Assembly (NCBI GenBank): GCA_040954595.2
Contig: CM082585.2
Coordinates: forward strand, 1,550,001-1,614,000
Origin: Balanoglossus misakiensis
Taxonomy: Eukaryota; Hemichordata
Reading direction: 5' to 3'
Length of the DNA: 64,000 nucleotides
Below the pieces are notes generated by a model. The model was not told where the DNA came from. It did not search any database and saw only the letters and a program-made list of their open reading frames with translations. The position numbers and the translations under genes were made by a program. Positions 12,926 to 23,608 of the stretch are shown here, piece after piece. Each line of letters starts with the position of its first letter. Within the stretch, counting starts at the first letter, position 1.

Positions 12926-14001
12926 AAAAATGACAAATTATCGACTTTGCAAAATCTCACAATTTCGTCGATTTTTGAAAAAAATCATGGGTGAAAATCA
13001 TCAAAAAATGACAAATTTTCGACTTTGCAAAATCTCAACATTTCGTCGATTTTTGAAAAAAATCATGGGTGAAAATCATCAAAAAATGACAAATTTTCGA
13101 CTTTGCAAAATCTCAAAATTTCGTCGATTTTGAAAAAAATCATAGGTTCGTCGATTTTAAAAAAAAAACATGGGTGAAAATCATCAAAAAATGACAAATT
13201 TTCGACTTTGCAAAATCTCACAATTTCGTCGATTTTTGAAAAAAATCATGGGAGAAAATCATCAAAAAATGACAAATTTTCGACTTTGCAAAATCTCAAC
13301 ATTTCGTCGATTTTTGAAAAAAATCATGGGTGAAAATCATCAAAAAATGACAAATTTTCGACTGTGCAAAATCTCAAAATTTCGTCGATTTTTGAAAAAA
13401 AATCATGGTTGAAAATCATCAAAAAATGACAAAATTTTCGACTTTGCAAAATCACACAATTTCGTCGATTTTGAAAAAAATCATAGGTTCGTCGATTTTT
13501 TAAAAAAAAACATGGGTGAAAATCATCAAAAAATGACAAATTTTCGACTTTGCAAAATCTTAAAATTTCGTCGATTTTTTAAAAAAAATCATGGGTGAAA
13601 ATCATCAAAAAATGACACATTTTCGACTTTGCAAAATCTTAAAATTTCGTCGATTTTTGAGAAAAATCATGGGTGAAAATCATCAAAAAATGACAAATTT
13701 TCGACTTTGCAAAATCTCAAAATTTCGTCGATTTTTGAAAAAAATCATGGGTGAAAATCATCAAAAAATGACAAATTTTCGACTTTGCAAAATCTCAAAA
13801 TTTTGTCGATTTTTGAAAAAAATCATAGGTGAAAATCATCAAAAAATGACAAATTTTCGACTTCGCAAAATCTCAAAATTTCGTCAATTTTTGAAAAAAT
13901 CAGGGGTAAAAATCATCAAAAAATGACAAATTTTCGTCTTTGCTAAATCTCAAAATTTCGTCGGTTTTTGAAAAATAATATGGGTGAAAATCATCAAAAA
14001 A
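12926..14001. repeat. 78-bp satellite array, block 2
   Basis: Same satellite as block 1, entered in the middle of a unit directly after the Helentron border (AAAAATGACAAATTATCGAC) and left in the A6 tract before the next TAGCG. With the element preceding it, it forms the first half of a 2571-bp tandem duplication: 11431-14001 is repeated at 14002-16572 with only scattered substitutions. No gene. Confidence 0.96.
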
Positions 14002-15496
14002 TAGCGTCAAGGACACTGTGGTCCCATTTGAGGACATAGCTCATAGCAACATAGCAATAAGCATATCTACTCTGGATGCCAAGATATGGAAAAGTAGGTC
14101 AAAGGTCACCTGAGGTCATGCAAAATTTGGGCAAGACATTTTGACCCTATACTGGTCCATGTTCAACAAAACAAAACCTATAGCCCTATTGGTTAGCCTG
14201 GAATTAGGTATGCACATAATTAATGAGATATGCAGGTGTCACAGGTGACCTTCAATTTTGGCTTTTCAATTTTAGTCCCAACCCTCCAAACGCGAAGTCT
14301 GTACCTGCTCTGGATGCCAAGATATGGAAAAGTAGGTCAAAGGTCACCTGAGATCATGCAAAATTTGGGCAAGAAATTTTGACCCTATACTGGTCCATGT
14401 TCAACAAAAAGCAAACCTATAGCCCTATTGGTTAGCCTGGAATTAGGTATGCACAAAATTAATGAGATATGCAGGTGTCACAGGTGACCCCCAATTTTGG
14501 CTTTTCAATTTTAGTCCCAACCCTCCAAACGCCAAGTCTGTACCTGCTCTGGATGCCAAGATATGGAAAAGTAGGTCAAAGGTCACCTGAGGTCATGCAA
14601 AATTTGGGTAAGAAATTTTGACCCTATACTGGTCCATGCTCAACAAAAACCAAAAGTATAGCCCTATTGGTTAGCCTGGAATTAGGTATGCACATAATTA
14701 ATGAGATATGCAGGTGTCACAGGTGACCCATATTTTGGCTTTTCAATTTTAGTCCCAACCCTCCAAACGCCAAGTCTGTACCTGCTCTGGATGCCGAGAT
14801 ATAGCAAAGTAGGTCAAAGGTCACCTGAGGTCACCCAAAATTTGGGCAAGAAATTTTGACCCTATACTGGTCCATGTCCCACAAGAACGAAACCTCTAGC
14901 CCTATTAGTTAGCCCGGAATTAGGTATGCACATAATTAATGTGTTAAGCAGGTGTTACAGGTAAGCCCAAAAATTTGCCTTTTATTTTGGCCCCATTGTG
15001 CTCACGGACCAATAGACAGTCACTGTACAGGACTATTGCACAGACCAGAATTCCACAATAAGACGTGGACATAGCTTAACCATAGAGGTATAAGTAAAGT
15101 TATAAATTTAATAAAAAGACTAAAAAATTCATAAAAAATAAAACATCCATGATATTAACTTAACACTTACAGGTCGATGTGAGGTTGACATAAGGTACAT
15201 GCATACCAATTTTCAAAGCAATCTGACCAGTAGTTGTTGACTTTCAGAGTTTTGATAAATTTCACATTTTACTGGCTAATTTGCATATTTTTGGGCCTGG
15301 CAACTTCGTTTGGACAAACTCCCATCTACAGACCAGCCTGCACCTACACACCAAATATTGAGGTGTTACGCGCAGCGGTTTTCAAGTTTTTGATGTGGAC
15401 GGACATACAGACATACAAACATCCATACATACATCCATACAGACGCAACCCATCCCATAAGGTCCCATGGTATATAGGCCTATACCAATGGGACCT
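14002..15496 (-). mobile_element. Non-autonomous Helentron derivative, copy 2
   Basis: Near-identical copy of 11431-12925, offset by 2571 bp, with the same four 239-bp units (three-part AGGTCA clusters near 14096, 14334, 14573 and 14811) and the same terminal palindrome at 15460-15496. The few differences include CAGCCC versus CAGACC near 15335, GCACAGC versus GCGCAGC near 15370, and CATACA versus CAAACA near 15417. Because the adjoining satellite is copied with it, this copy arose by segmental duplication and not by a new insertion. Confidence 0.9.
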
Positions 15497-18400
15497 AAAA
15501 ATGACAAATTATCGACTTTGCAAAATCTCACAATTTCGTCGATTTTTGAAAAAAATCATGGGTGAAAATCATCAAAAAATGACAAATTTTCGACTTTGCA
15601 AAATCTCAACATTTCGTCGATTTTTGAAAAAAATCATGGGTGAAAGTCATCAAAAAATGACAAATTTTCGACTTTGCAAAATCTCAAAATTTCGTCGATT
15701 TTGAAAAAAATCATAGGTTCGTCGATTTTAAAAAAAAAACGGGTGAAAATCATCAAAAAATGACAAATTTTCGACTTTGCAAAATCTCACAATTTCGTCG
15801 ATTTTTGAAAAAAATCATGGGAGAAAATCATCAAAAAATGACAAATTTTCGACTTTGCAAAATCTCAACATTTCGTCGATTTTTGAAAAAAATCATGGGT
15901 GAAAATCATCAAAAAATGACAAATTTTCGACTGTGCAAAATCTCAAAATTTCGTCGATTTTTGAAAAAAAATCATGGTTGAAAATCATCAAAAAATGACA
16001 AAATTTTCGACTTTGCAAAATCACACAATTTCGTCGATTTTGAAAAAAATCATAGGTTCGTCGATTTTTAAAAAAAAACATGGGTGAAAATCATCAAAAA
16101 ATGACAAATTTTCGACTTTGCAAAATCTTAAAATTTCGTCGATTTTTTAAAAAAAATCATGGGTGAAAATCATCAAAAATGACACATTTTCGACTTTGCA
16201 AAATCTTAAAATTTCGTCGATTTTTGAGAAAAATCATGGGTGAAAATCATCAAAAAATGACAAATTTTCGACTTTGCAAAATCTCAAAATTTCGTCGATT
16301 TTTGAAAAAAATCATGGGTGAAAATCATCAAAAAATGACAAATTTTCGACTTTGCAAAATCTCAAAATTTTGTCGATTTTTGAAAAAAATCATAGGTGAA
16401 AATCATCAAAAAATGACAAATTTTCGACTTCGCAAAATCTCAAAATTTCGTCAATTTTTGAAAAAATCAGGGGTAAAAATCATCAAAAAATGACAAATTT
16501 TCGTCTTTGCTAAATCTCAAAATTTCGTCGGTTTTTGAAAAATAATATGGGTGAAAATCATCAAAAAATGACAAATTTTCGACTTTGCAAAATCTCAAAA
16601 TTTCGTCCATTTTTGAAAAAAAATCATGGGTAAAAATCATCAAAAAATGACAAATTTTCGTCTTTGCAAAATCTCAAAATTTCGTCCATTTAAAAAAAAA
16701 ACATGGGGGAAAATCATCAAAAAATGACAAATTTTCGTCTTTGCAAAATCTCAAAATTTCGTCCATTTAAAAAAAAAACATGGGTGAAAATCATCAAAAA
16801 ATGACAAATTTTCGACTTTGCAAAATCTCAAAATTTCGTCGATTTTTGAAAAAAAATCATGGGTGAAAATCATCAAAAAATGACAAATTTTCGTCTTTGC
16901 AAAATCTCAAAATTTCGTCCATTTTAAAAAAAAAACATGGGGCAAAATCATCAAAAAATGACAAATTTTCGACTTTGCAAAATCTCAAAATTTCGTCGAT
17001 TTTTGAAAAAAAATCATGGGTGAAAATCATCAAAAAAAGACAAATTTTCGTCTTTGCAAAATCTCAAAATTTCGTCCATTTTTGAATAAAAATCATGGGT
17101 AAAAATCATCAAAAATGACAAATTTTCGTCTTTGCAAAATCTCAAATTTTCGTCGATTTTTGAAAAAAAATCATGGTTGAAAATCATCAAAAAATGACAA
17201 AATTTTCGACTTTGTAAAATCACAAAATTTCGTCGATTTTGAAAAAAATCATAGGTTCGTCGATTTTTTAAAAAAAAAACGGGTGAAAATCATCAAAAAA
17301 TGACAAATTTTCGACTTTGCAAAATCTCAAAATTTCGTCGATTTTTGAAAAAAAATCATGGGTGAAAATCATCAAAAAATGACACATTTTCGATTATGCA
17401 AAATCTCAAAATTTCGTCGATTTTTGAAAAAAAATCATGGGTAAAAATCATCAAAAAATGACAAATTTTCGTCTTTGCAAAATCTTAAAATTTCGTCGAT
17501 TTTTGAAACAAATCATGGGTGAAAATCATCAAAAATTGACACATTTTCGACTTTGCAAAATATAAAAATTTCGTCGATTTTTGAAAAATAATATGAGTGA
17601 AAATCATCAAAAAATGGCAAATTTTCGACTTTGCAAAATCTCAAAATTTCGTCCATTTAAAAAAAAAAAACATGGGGGAAAATCATCAAAAAATGACAAA
17701 TTTTCGACTTTGCAAAATCTCAAAATTTCGTCGATTTTTGAAAAAAAATCATGGGTGAAAATCATCAAAAAATGACAAATTTTCGTCTTTGCAAAATCTC
17801 AAAATTTCGTCCATTTTAAAAAAAAAACATGGGGCAAAATCATCAAAAAATGACAAATTTTCGACTTTGCAAAATCTCAAAATTTCGTCGATTTTTGAAA
17901 AAAAATCATGGGTGAAAATCATCAAAAAATGACAAATTTTCGTCTTTGCAAAATCTCAAAATTTCGTCCATTTTTGAATAAAAATCATGGGTAAAAATCA
18001 TCAAAAATGACAAATTTTCGTCTTTGCTATATCTCAAAATTTCGTCGGTTTTTGAAAAATAATATGGGTGAAAATCATCAAAAAATGACAAATTTTCGAC
18101 TTTGCAAAATCTTAAAATTTCGTCGATTTTTGAAAAAAATCATGGGTGAAAATCATCAAAAAATGACAAATTTTCGACTTTGCAAAATCTCAAAATTTCG
18201 TCAATATTTGAAAAATTCATGGGTAAAAATCATCAAAAAATGACAAATTTTCGTCTTTGCTAAATCTCAAAATTTCGTCGGTTTTTGAAAAATAATATGG
18301 GTGAAAATCATCAAAAAATGACAAATTTTCGACTTTGCAAAATCTCAAAATTTCGCCCATTTTTGAAAAAAAATCATGGGTAAAAATCATCAAAAAATGA

Positions 18401-19120
18401 CAAATTTTCGTCTTTGCAAAATCTCAAAATTTCGTCCATTTTAAAAAAAAAACATGGGGGAAAATCATCAAAAAATGACAAATTTTCGACTTTGCAAAAT
18501 CTCAAAATTTCGTGGATTTTTGAAAAAAAATCATGGGTGAAAATCATCAAAAAATGACAAATTTTCGTCTTTGCAAAATCTCAAAATTTCGTCCATTTTT
18601 GAATAAAAATCATGGGTAAAAATAATCAAAAATGACAAATTTTCGTCTTTGCAAAATCTCAAATTTTCGTCGATTTTTGAAAAAAAATCATGGGAGAAAA
18701 TCATCAAAAAATGACAAATTTTCGACTTTGCAAAATCTCAACATTTCGTCGATTTTTGAAAAAAATCATGGGTGAAAATCATCAAAAAATGACAAATTTT
18801 CGACTTTGCAAAATCTCAACATTTCGTCGATTTTTGAAAAAAATCATGGGTGAAAATCATCAAAAAATGACAAATTTTCGACTTTGCAAAGTCTCAACAT
18901 TTCGTCGATTTTTGAAAAAATCATGGGTGAAAATCATCAAAAAATGACAAAATTTTCGACTTTGCAAAATCTCAAAATTTCGTCGATTTTGAAAAAAATC
19001 ATAGGTTCGTCGATTTTTTAAAAAAAAACATGGGTGAAAATCATCAAAAAATGACAAATTTTTGACTTTGCAAAATCTCACAATTTCGTCGATTTTCGTC
19101 CATTTAAAAAAAAAATCATG
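15497..19120. repeat. 78-bp satellite array, block 3
   Basis: Satellite continuing to the left edge of the Ngaro array. The first 1076 bp (to 16572) are the duplicate of block 2. Beyond that the units are more mixed, with many TTCGTC and GTCCATTT variants and 77-bp units. The last unit is cut at AAAATCATG, where TAGGTAACATTGCG of the Ngaro A repeat begins. No gene. Confidence 0.96.
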
Positions 19121-19284
19121 TAGGTAACATTGCGATCAACGGCATAATGTTACCCAATTAAGCAACTCGAAAAGGGGCGCCCTCAACCTCAAACGAGCCT
19201 CAAAAATCCCATAATCCATCACTCACGGCCACTTCAAGGGTTCGGAGCGTGTCCTGCAGTGCTCGCTCTCTCTGCCTCAATTTC
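19121..19284 (+). repeat. Ngaro A1 split direct repeat with inverted-repeat core
   Basis: About 164 bp recurring at 24778, 31169 and 36826. The final copy matches until CTCAATTTC and then diverges, which defines the repeat end. It opens with GGTAACATT at 19123-19131 and AATGTTACC at 19146-19154, perfect 9-bp inverted arms around a 14-bp spacer. This geometry is typical of sites bound by paired tyrosine recombinase protomers. Use as the recombination site is inferred. The same segment should also contain the element's promoter, as it lies just upstream of ORF1. Confidence 0.85.
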
Positions 19285-19301
19285 AATTTCTCACCGTTAT
19301 T

Positions 19302-21218
19302 ATGGAGAACGCTGAACAACAGCTGCTGGATTTGGGAATAGAGCCCAGTCCAGTCGCCAAAAAGGGACCTGCAACTCGCAGTAAGACTACGACAAGAGCA
19401 TCGACCGGTCGAAAAGTTCGCGTGGTCCCCCCCACCAAACTTTCCAAAGTACCAATGGCGTCAGCTCGTTCGAAAGGCGGGAAATGTAGCAAACCTGTCA
19501 AGGAAGAAGACACTTCATCTGACGGGGAAGATGTGAGGTCAGAGAAAGAGAAGTTGCAGGCGGAGATAGCGAGACTGCAGGAGCAATCTGAAGTAGACAA
19601 TTTAAGAAAACAACTAAAAGAAATGAAACTGGAGAAGGAACGACGCAGCCCGCCAGCCGCTTCGAGCGGAAGTCCCAGAAGTCACGACCTGAGTCAACTC
19701 ACGCTACCCGATCTCAAGAGGATGGCGAAAGAAGACTCACAATTGCAGTGGTCGTTACCATCAGGCAGTCCGTGGCTACCAGCGACAGGGGCCGCTGGCG
19801 GCGGTGAAGACCTCCAACCGAACCAACTCCTGGCACAGTCCGGTTTATACACAGCAGCGCAGAGCAAAGCAGGTAACGTACCAATGAAATCGATGCGGTT
19901 CAACACCAGAACCGATCGTGTGCGACAGCACGTCCTATGGCCGCACATGTTCGTCAGGGCTCGGTCATTCTCGGGCGCCCCACCAAAATTCGATGATATG
20001 TCAATGGCGGAATTTGTGGAAGGTAATCTCGCGATAGTGCAACTTCCTACTTTGAGTGACACAGAGAAACAGCAGCGATTACAACACTTACAGTCGCTTA
20101 TGAAAGACGCCAATTTGTTTCCCTGGGACGCCATCTTGAAGTTCGAGGGCGCGCTCCTCTCTGACATGGAGTCAGGACTCAGAACATGGGCAAATGACAC
20201 CGCAGATCTGAGAGAGCTATATTTGCTGCCGCGTATCGGCAAGATCAGACGGGATAAAACAGCGGACAAATCCAAAAAGAAGGATCAGATTAATGTATGT
20301 TTCAAATACCAAAGTAACAAGTGCGAGAAGGAGGATTGCGCATTCAAACACATATGTGAAGCCTGCATGAAGTTGCGTAACAACCTGGCCAAGCATCCCA
20401 AGATTGCCAGCCCCTGGAAGGATAAGGCCTTTAGAGAGCAAGAGAGCAACAAGTTGACCGATAGTTCTGGCAAAGCAGAGGTAGATAAGTCTAAACAAGA
20501 CTCTCATGACTGTGACAGCAATTTAATTCCTAAATTGAACCATAGAGTCAAAAGTGCAGGCACGGAGTGTAATATCAATGACTTTTATACATTGATGGGC
20601 ATCACAGATCAGGCAGTGCACAAGTGTGATCGCTCTGTACAAACTGACATGGAGATTGATATTTCAAGAAGCCTGTCAATGTGCAACCCGGAGGTTTTGC
20701 GGGATGCTATTGTTAACCCTAGTAGTATTTCTGAACCAGTGCTTTCGATTGACGAGCCAGTAACATGTACCATTGCCAATGTTGCCTCTGAATATACAGG
20801 TTGTTTTGATACCTCTGTTAGCAGGGATAATGTTGACAAATACCTTTGTAAAACTCATACAGTTGATTTGATAGAACCTGATATTGAGACTGATCTTGAC
20901 AAGCAAATCCCTATTGAATCACTAGCCCATACCGTCGGTGATACCACTGAATTTGCATGTGAGATTAGCGCTCATGGTTCATCTGACGGTATGATCAGTG
21001 ATGACCACGATGTCTTTGTTAGTGATATGTTTACTGTGGAAAATGTTCCAAATATGGGGCCTCCCAACCCCACCCTTGTTGATCACAGTGTTCCAGACAC
21101 TTATCCACTGGGCAATGATATGCAGTATTCTGAGTTATCAGATACTCCCGTGGGCGGGGATGTCTGTCCCCCGTCGTCATGGCCACAAGGGTCACCCCTT
21201 GATTTAAAGCAGAGGTAG
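19302..21218 (+). CDS. Ngaro ORF1, Gag-like protein (copy 1)
   Basis: 638-codon frame opening with an ATG 18 bp after the A repeat. Residues about 20-70 are basic and rich in Lys, Arg, Ser and Thr. Residues about 79-115 are a charged heptad-like stretch likely to form a coiled coil (around EKLQAEIARLQEQ). Residues 333-350 hold a C-x7-C-x4-C-x3-H zinc finger followed by more Cys. These are features of a nucleic-acid-binding, multimerising Gag-like protein. From about residue 390 the frame enters the 734-bp duplicated segment and stops shortly after the duplication junction, ending LDLKQR. The last dozen codons are therefore an artefact of the duplication. Copy 1 has Lys at residue 314 where the other copies have Glu. 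Function is assigned by position and motifs only. Confidence 0.8.
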   Translation: MENAEQQLLDLGIEPSPVAKKGPATRSKTTTRASTGRKVRVVPPTKLSKVPMASARSKGGKCSKPVKEEDTSSDGEDVRSEKEKLQAEIARLQEQSEVDNLRKQLKEMKLEKERRSPPAASSGSPRSHDLSQLTLPDLKRMAKEDSQLQWSLPSGSPWLPATGAAGGGEDLQPNQLLAQSGLYTAAQSKAGNVPMKSMRFNTRTDRVRQHVLWPHMFVRARSFSGAPPKFDDMSMAEFVEGNLAIVQLPTLSDTEKQQRLQHLQSLMKDANLFPWDAILKFEGALLSDMESGLRTWANDTADLRELYLLPRIGKIRRDKTADKSKKKDQINVCFKYQSNKCEKEDCAFKHICEACMKLRNNLAKHPKIASPWKDKAFREQESNKLTDSSGKAEVDKSKQDSHDCDSNLIPKLNHRVKSAGTECNINDFYTLMGITDQAVHKCDRSVQTDMEIDISRSLSMCNPEVLRDAIVNPSSISEPVLSIDEPVTCTIANVASEYTGCFDTSVSRDNVDKYLCKTHTVDLIEPDIETDLDKQIPIESLAHTVGDTTEFACEISAHGSSDGMISDDHDVFVSDMFTVENVPNMGPPNPTLVDHSVPDTYPLGNDMQYSELSDTPVGGDVCPPSSWPQGSPLDLKQR

Positions 21219-21941
21219 ATAAGTCTAAACAAGACTCTCATGACTGTGACAGCAATTTAATTCCTAAATTGAACCATAGAGTCAAAAGTGCAGGTACGGA
21301 GTGTAATATCAATGACTTTTATACATTGATGGGCATCACAGATCAGGCAGTGCACAAGTGTGATCGCTCTGTACAAACTGACATGGAGATTGATATTTCA
21401 AGAAGCCTGTCAATGTGCAACCCGGAGGTTTTGCGGGATGCTATTGTTAACCCTAGTAGTATTTCTGAACCAGTGCTTTCGATTGACGAGCCAGTAACAT
21501 GTACCATTGCCAATGTTGCCTCTGAACACACAGGTTGTTTTGATACCTCTGTTAGCAGGGATAATGTTGACAAATACCTTTGTAAAACTCATACAGTTGA
21601 TTTGATAGAACCTGATATTGAGACTGATCTTGACAAGCAAATCCCTATTGAATCACTAGCCCATACCGTCGGTGATACCACTGAATTTGCATGTGAGATT
21701 AGCGCTCATGGTTCATCTGACGGTATGATCAGTGATGACCACGATGTCTTTGTTAGTGACATGTTTACTGTGGAAAATGTTCCAAATATGGGGCCTCCCA
21801 ACCCCACCCTTGTTGATCACAGTGTTCCAGACACTTATCCACTGGGCAATGATATGCAGTATTCTGAGTTATCAGATACTCCCGTGGGCGGGGATGTCTG
21901 TCCCCCGTCGTCATGGCCACAAGCGTCACCCCCTGATTTAA
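20474..21941 (+). repeat. 734-bp tandem duplication inside Ngaro copy 1
   Basis: Two consecutive units of 734 bp (about 20474-21207 and 21208-21941) differing at a handful of bases. The junction joins GATTTAA to AGCAGAGG with two or three bases of microhomology. As 734 is not a multiple of three, the second unit is read in another frame, so ORF1 stops and RT starts in a different frame. In the absence of the duplication the ORF1 and RT frames would be continuous. The same duplication is in copies 2 (three units) and 3 (two units), so it predates the array. Confidence 0.95.
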
Positions 21942-23608
21942 CAGAAGTTATAACCGTTCATGACATAGTTGTTGAATCAGGTTTACCAAATTCTCAATTT
22001 TGCAGAATACCCGTTTCATCAAATCTTCAAATCCCAATTTGGCGAGCCGAATTGCAGCAATATGATGACAAAATCATCTGCGATTACCTACAATATGGTT
22101 GGCCCGTCTACTATACAGCCTCAGAATTGCCATACTCTACAGTGAAAAACCACCCATCAGCTATAAATTACTCGGCGCATGTCGACAACTGGATCATTAA
22201 CGAAGTCGCAGCCGGGGCTACAGCGGGTCCGTTCTTAACTAACCCCCTTGCCACACCACTCAGTACTTCCCCCATTCAGACTGTCGAAAAAAAAGATAGT
22301 GTTAATCGGCGTATAGTCTTTGATCTTAGTTCCCCAATCCACCATTCAGTAAATGACGGTATCCCCAAAGGGGAATATCTTGGGGAGAGTTTTCAGCTTC
22401 AATATCCTTCCATTGATGATTTCACTGCAATGATGACCAGTAAGGGCAGGGGATGCCTCCTATTTAAGCGCGATTTAAGCAGAGCTTATCGGCAAATACC
22501 AGTCGATCCAGCGGACTACCATTTGCTGGGCTACACGTGGCGTAATTTATTGTTCTTTGACCTTACATTGCCATTTGGCTTGCGAACCGCAGCGCTAGCC
22601 TGCCAGCGCACCACTAATGCGGTTTCTTATATCTATTCCACGAAAGGGTATGACTGTGTTAATTACCTTGACGACTTCGGTGGTGCAGAGACCTCCAACA
22701 AAGCCCACAAGGCATTTGCGGAGCTAGGTGACACGCTGGATAGACTGGGTTTGCAAGAAGCCAAACACAAAGCGGTGCCCCCGTCATCAATCATGACTTT
22801 TCTTGGAATCCAGTTGAACTCCCTTACAATGACTATGGAAGTTACTCCTGACCGGCTTAATGAAATAGAGCAAGAGCTGGGTGTATGGGTCACTAAAACA
22901 AAAGCAACTAAGCGCGAGCTGCAATCACTCATAGGCAAGCTTTCCTTTATTGCCAAATGTGTCAAGCCTGGTAGGCTATTCCTGGCGAGAATGCTAGATG
23001 TGTTGCGTACCGTCACCCGCAATCACTACCATATCTATCTAAACAGTGATTTCAAGGCAGATCTACGGTGGTGGATTAATTTCATTAGGGTTTATAATGG
23101 GGTGTCTCTCATTAAAGAGTCAGGTTGGTGCCCGCCAGATGAAATATTTTCTTCGGATGCATGCCCAACAGGGGGAGGGGGGCTTTGCGACAACGAGTAT
23201 TTCCACGTGGAGTTCCCTGACTTTGTAAAGGTTGGGGACCCTCACATTAATGCCCTCGAATTACTCACTATTACTATAGCGGCAAAAATTTGGGGTGATA
23301 GATGGTCTGGAAAGAAAATACAGGTCTCTTGCGACAACCAGGCAACAGTTTGGGTCATTAATACCGGTAGAGCTAGGGATAAACTAATGATGTCTTGCTT
23401 GAGGGAATTATGGCTGGTAGCAGCGATTCACGAGTTTGAGCTACGTGCTGTGCACATCGCAGGCACCGAGAACCGGCTGGCTGATGCGCTCAGTCGCTGG
23501 CATCTTGACCCAAGTTATGAGCAACTCTTCAAATCATCTGTTAATATTTCTCAAATGACCGAGCACCCAGTCGCCGAGGATGACATTCGCTTTCTCAATG
23601 AGTGGTGA
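21203..23608 (+). CDS. Ngaro reverse transcriptase/RNase H (copy 1)
   Basis: Open frame of about 800 codons. It has no ATG at its upstream edge (the first is near 21329), so its own start is uncertain. Numbering from the TTG at 21269: residues 1-220 repeat the acidic end of ORF1, encoded by the second 734-bp unit; the RT domain spans about 340-520 with KRDLSRAYRQ at 400-409 and the catalytic YLDDF at 466-470; RNase H spans about 625-745 with acidic residues in SSDA (D630), INALEL (E664), CDNQ (D689) and LADAL (D739). All catalytic positions are present, so the enzyme looks intact. It would copy the element RNA to DNA. The stop at 23606-23608 lies 22 bp before a splice acceptor that opens the recombinase frame. 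Confidence 0.93.
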   Translation, partial: FKAEVDKSKQDSHDCDSNLIPKLNHRVKSAGTECNINDFYTLMGITDQAVHKCDRSVQTDMEIDISRSLSMCNPEVLRDAIVNPSSISEPVLSIDEPVTCTIANVASEHTGCFDTSVSRDNVDKYLCKTHTVDLIEPDIETDLDKQIPIESLAHTVGDTTEFACEISAHGSSDGMISDDHDVFVSDMFTVENVPNMGPPNPTLVDHSVPDTYPLGNDMQYSELSDTPVGGDVCPPSSWPQASPPDLTEVITVHDIVVESGLPNSQFCRIPVSSNLQIPIWRAELQQYDDKIICDYLQYGWPVYYTASELPYSTVKNHPSAINYSAHVDNWIINEVAAGATAGPFLTNPLATPLSTSPIQTVEKKDSVNRRIVFDLSSPIHHSVNDGIPKGEYLGESFQLQYPSIDDFTAMMTSKGRGCLLFKRDLSRAYRQIPVDPADYHLLGYTWRNLLFFDLTLPFGLRTAALACQRTTNAVSYIYSTKGYDCVNYLDDFGGAETSNKAHKAFAELGDTLDRLGLQEAKHKAVPPSSIMTFLGIQLNSLTMTMEVTPDRLNEIEQELGVWVTKTKATKRELQSLIGKLSFIAKCVKPGRLFLARMLDVLRTVTRNHYHIYLNSDFKADLRWWINFIRVYNGVSLIKESGWCPPDEIFSSDACPTGGGGLCDNEYFHVEFPDFVKVGDPHINALELLTITIAAKIWGDRWSGKKIQVSCDNQATVWVINTGRARDKLMMSCLRELWLVAAIHEFELRAVHIAGTENRLADALSRWHLDPSYEQLFKSSVNISQMTEHPVAEDDIRFLNEW

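Noticed and set aside
12663-13133. 156-residue ORF starting MLTFRVLINF, also at 15234 and 56093
   Set aside because: It starts in non-coding Helentron terminal sequence and runs into the satellite. The copy at 56093 has a different length and end. It is a chance fusion frame.
19694-20275. 193-residue minus-strand ORF inside Ngaro ORF1, and similar antisense frames in RT and recombinase
   Set aside because: They mirror strongly supported sense genes, have no domains and recur only because the element is repeated.
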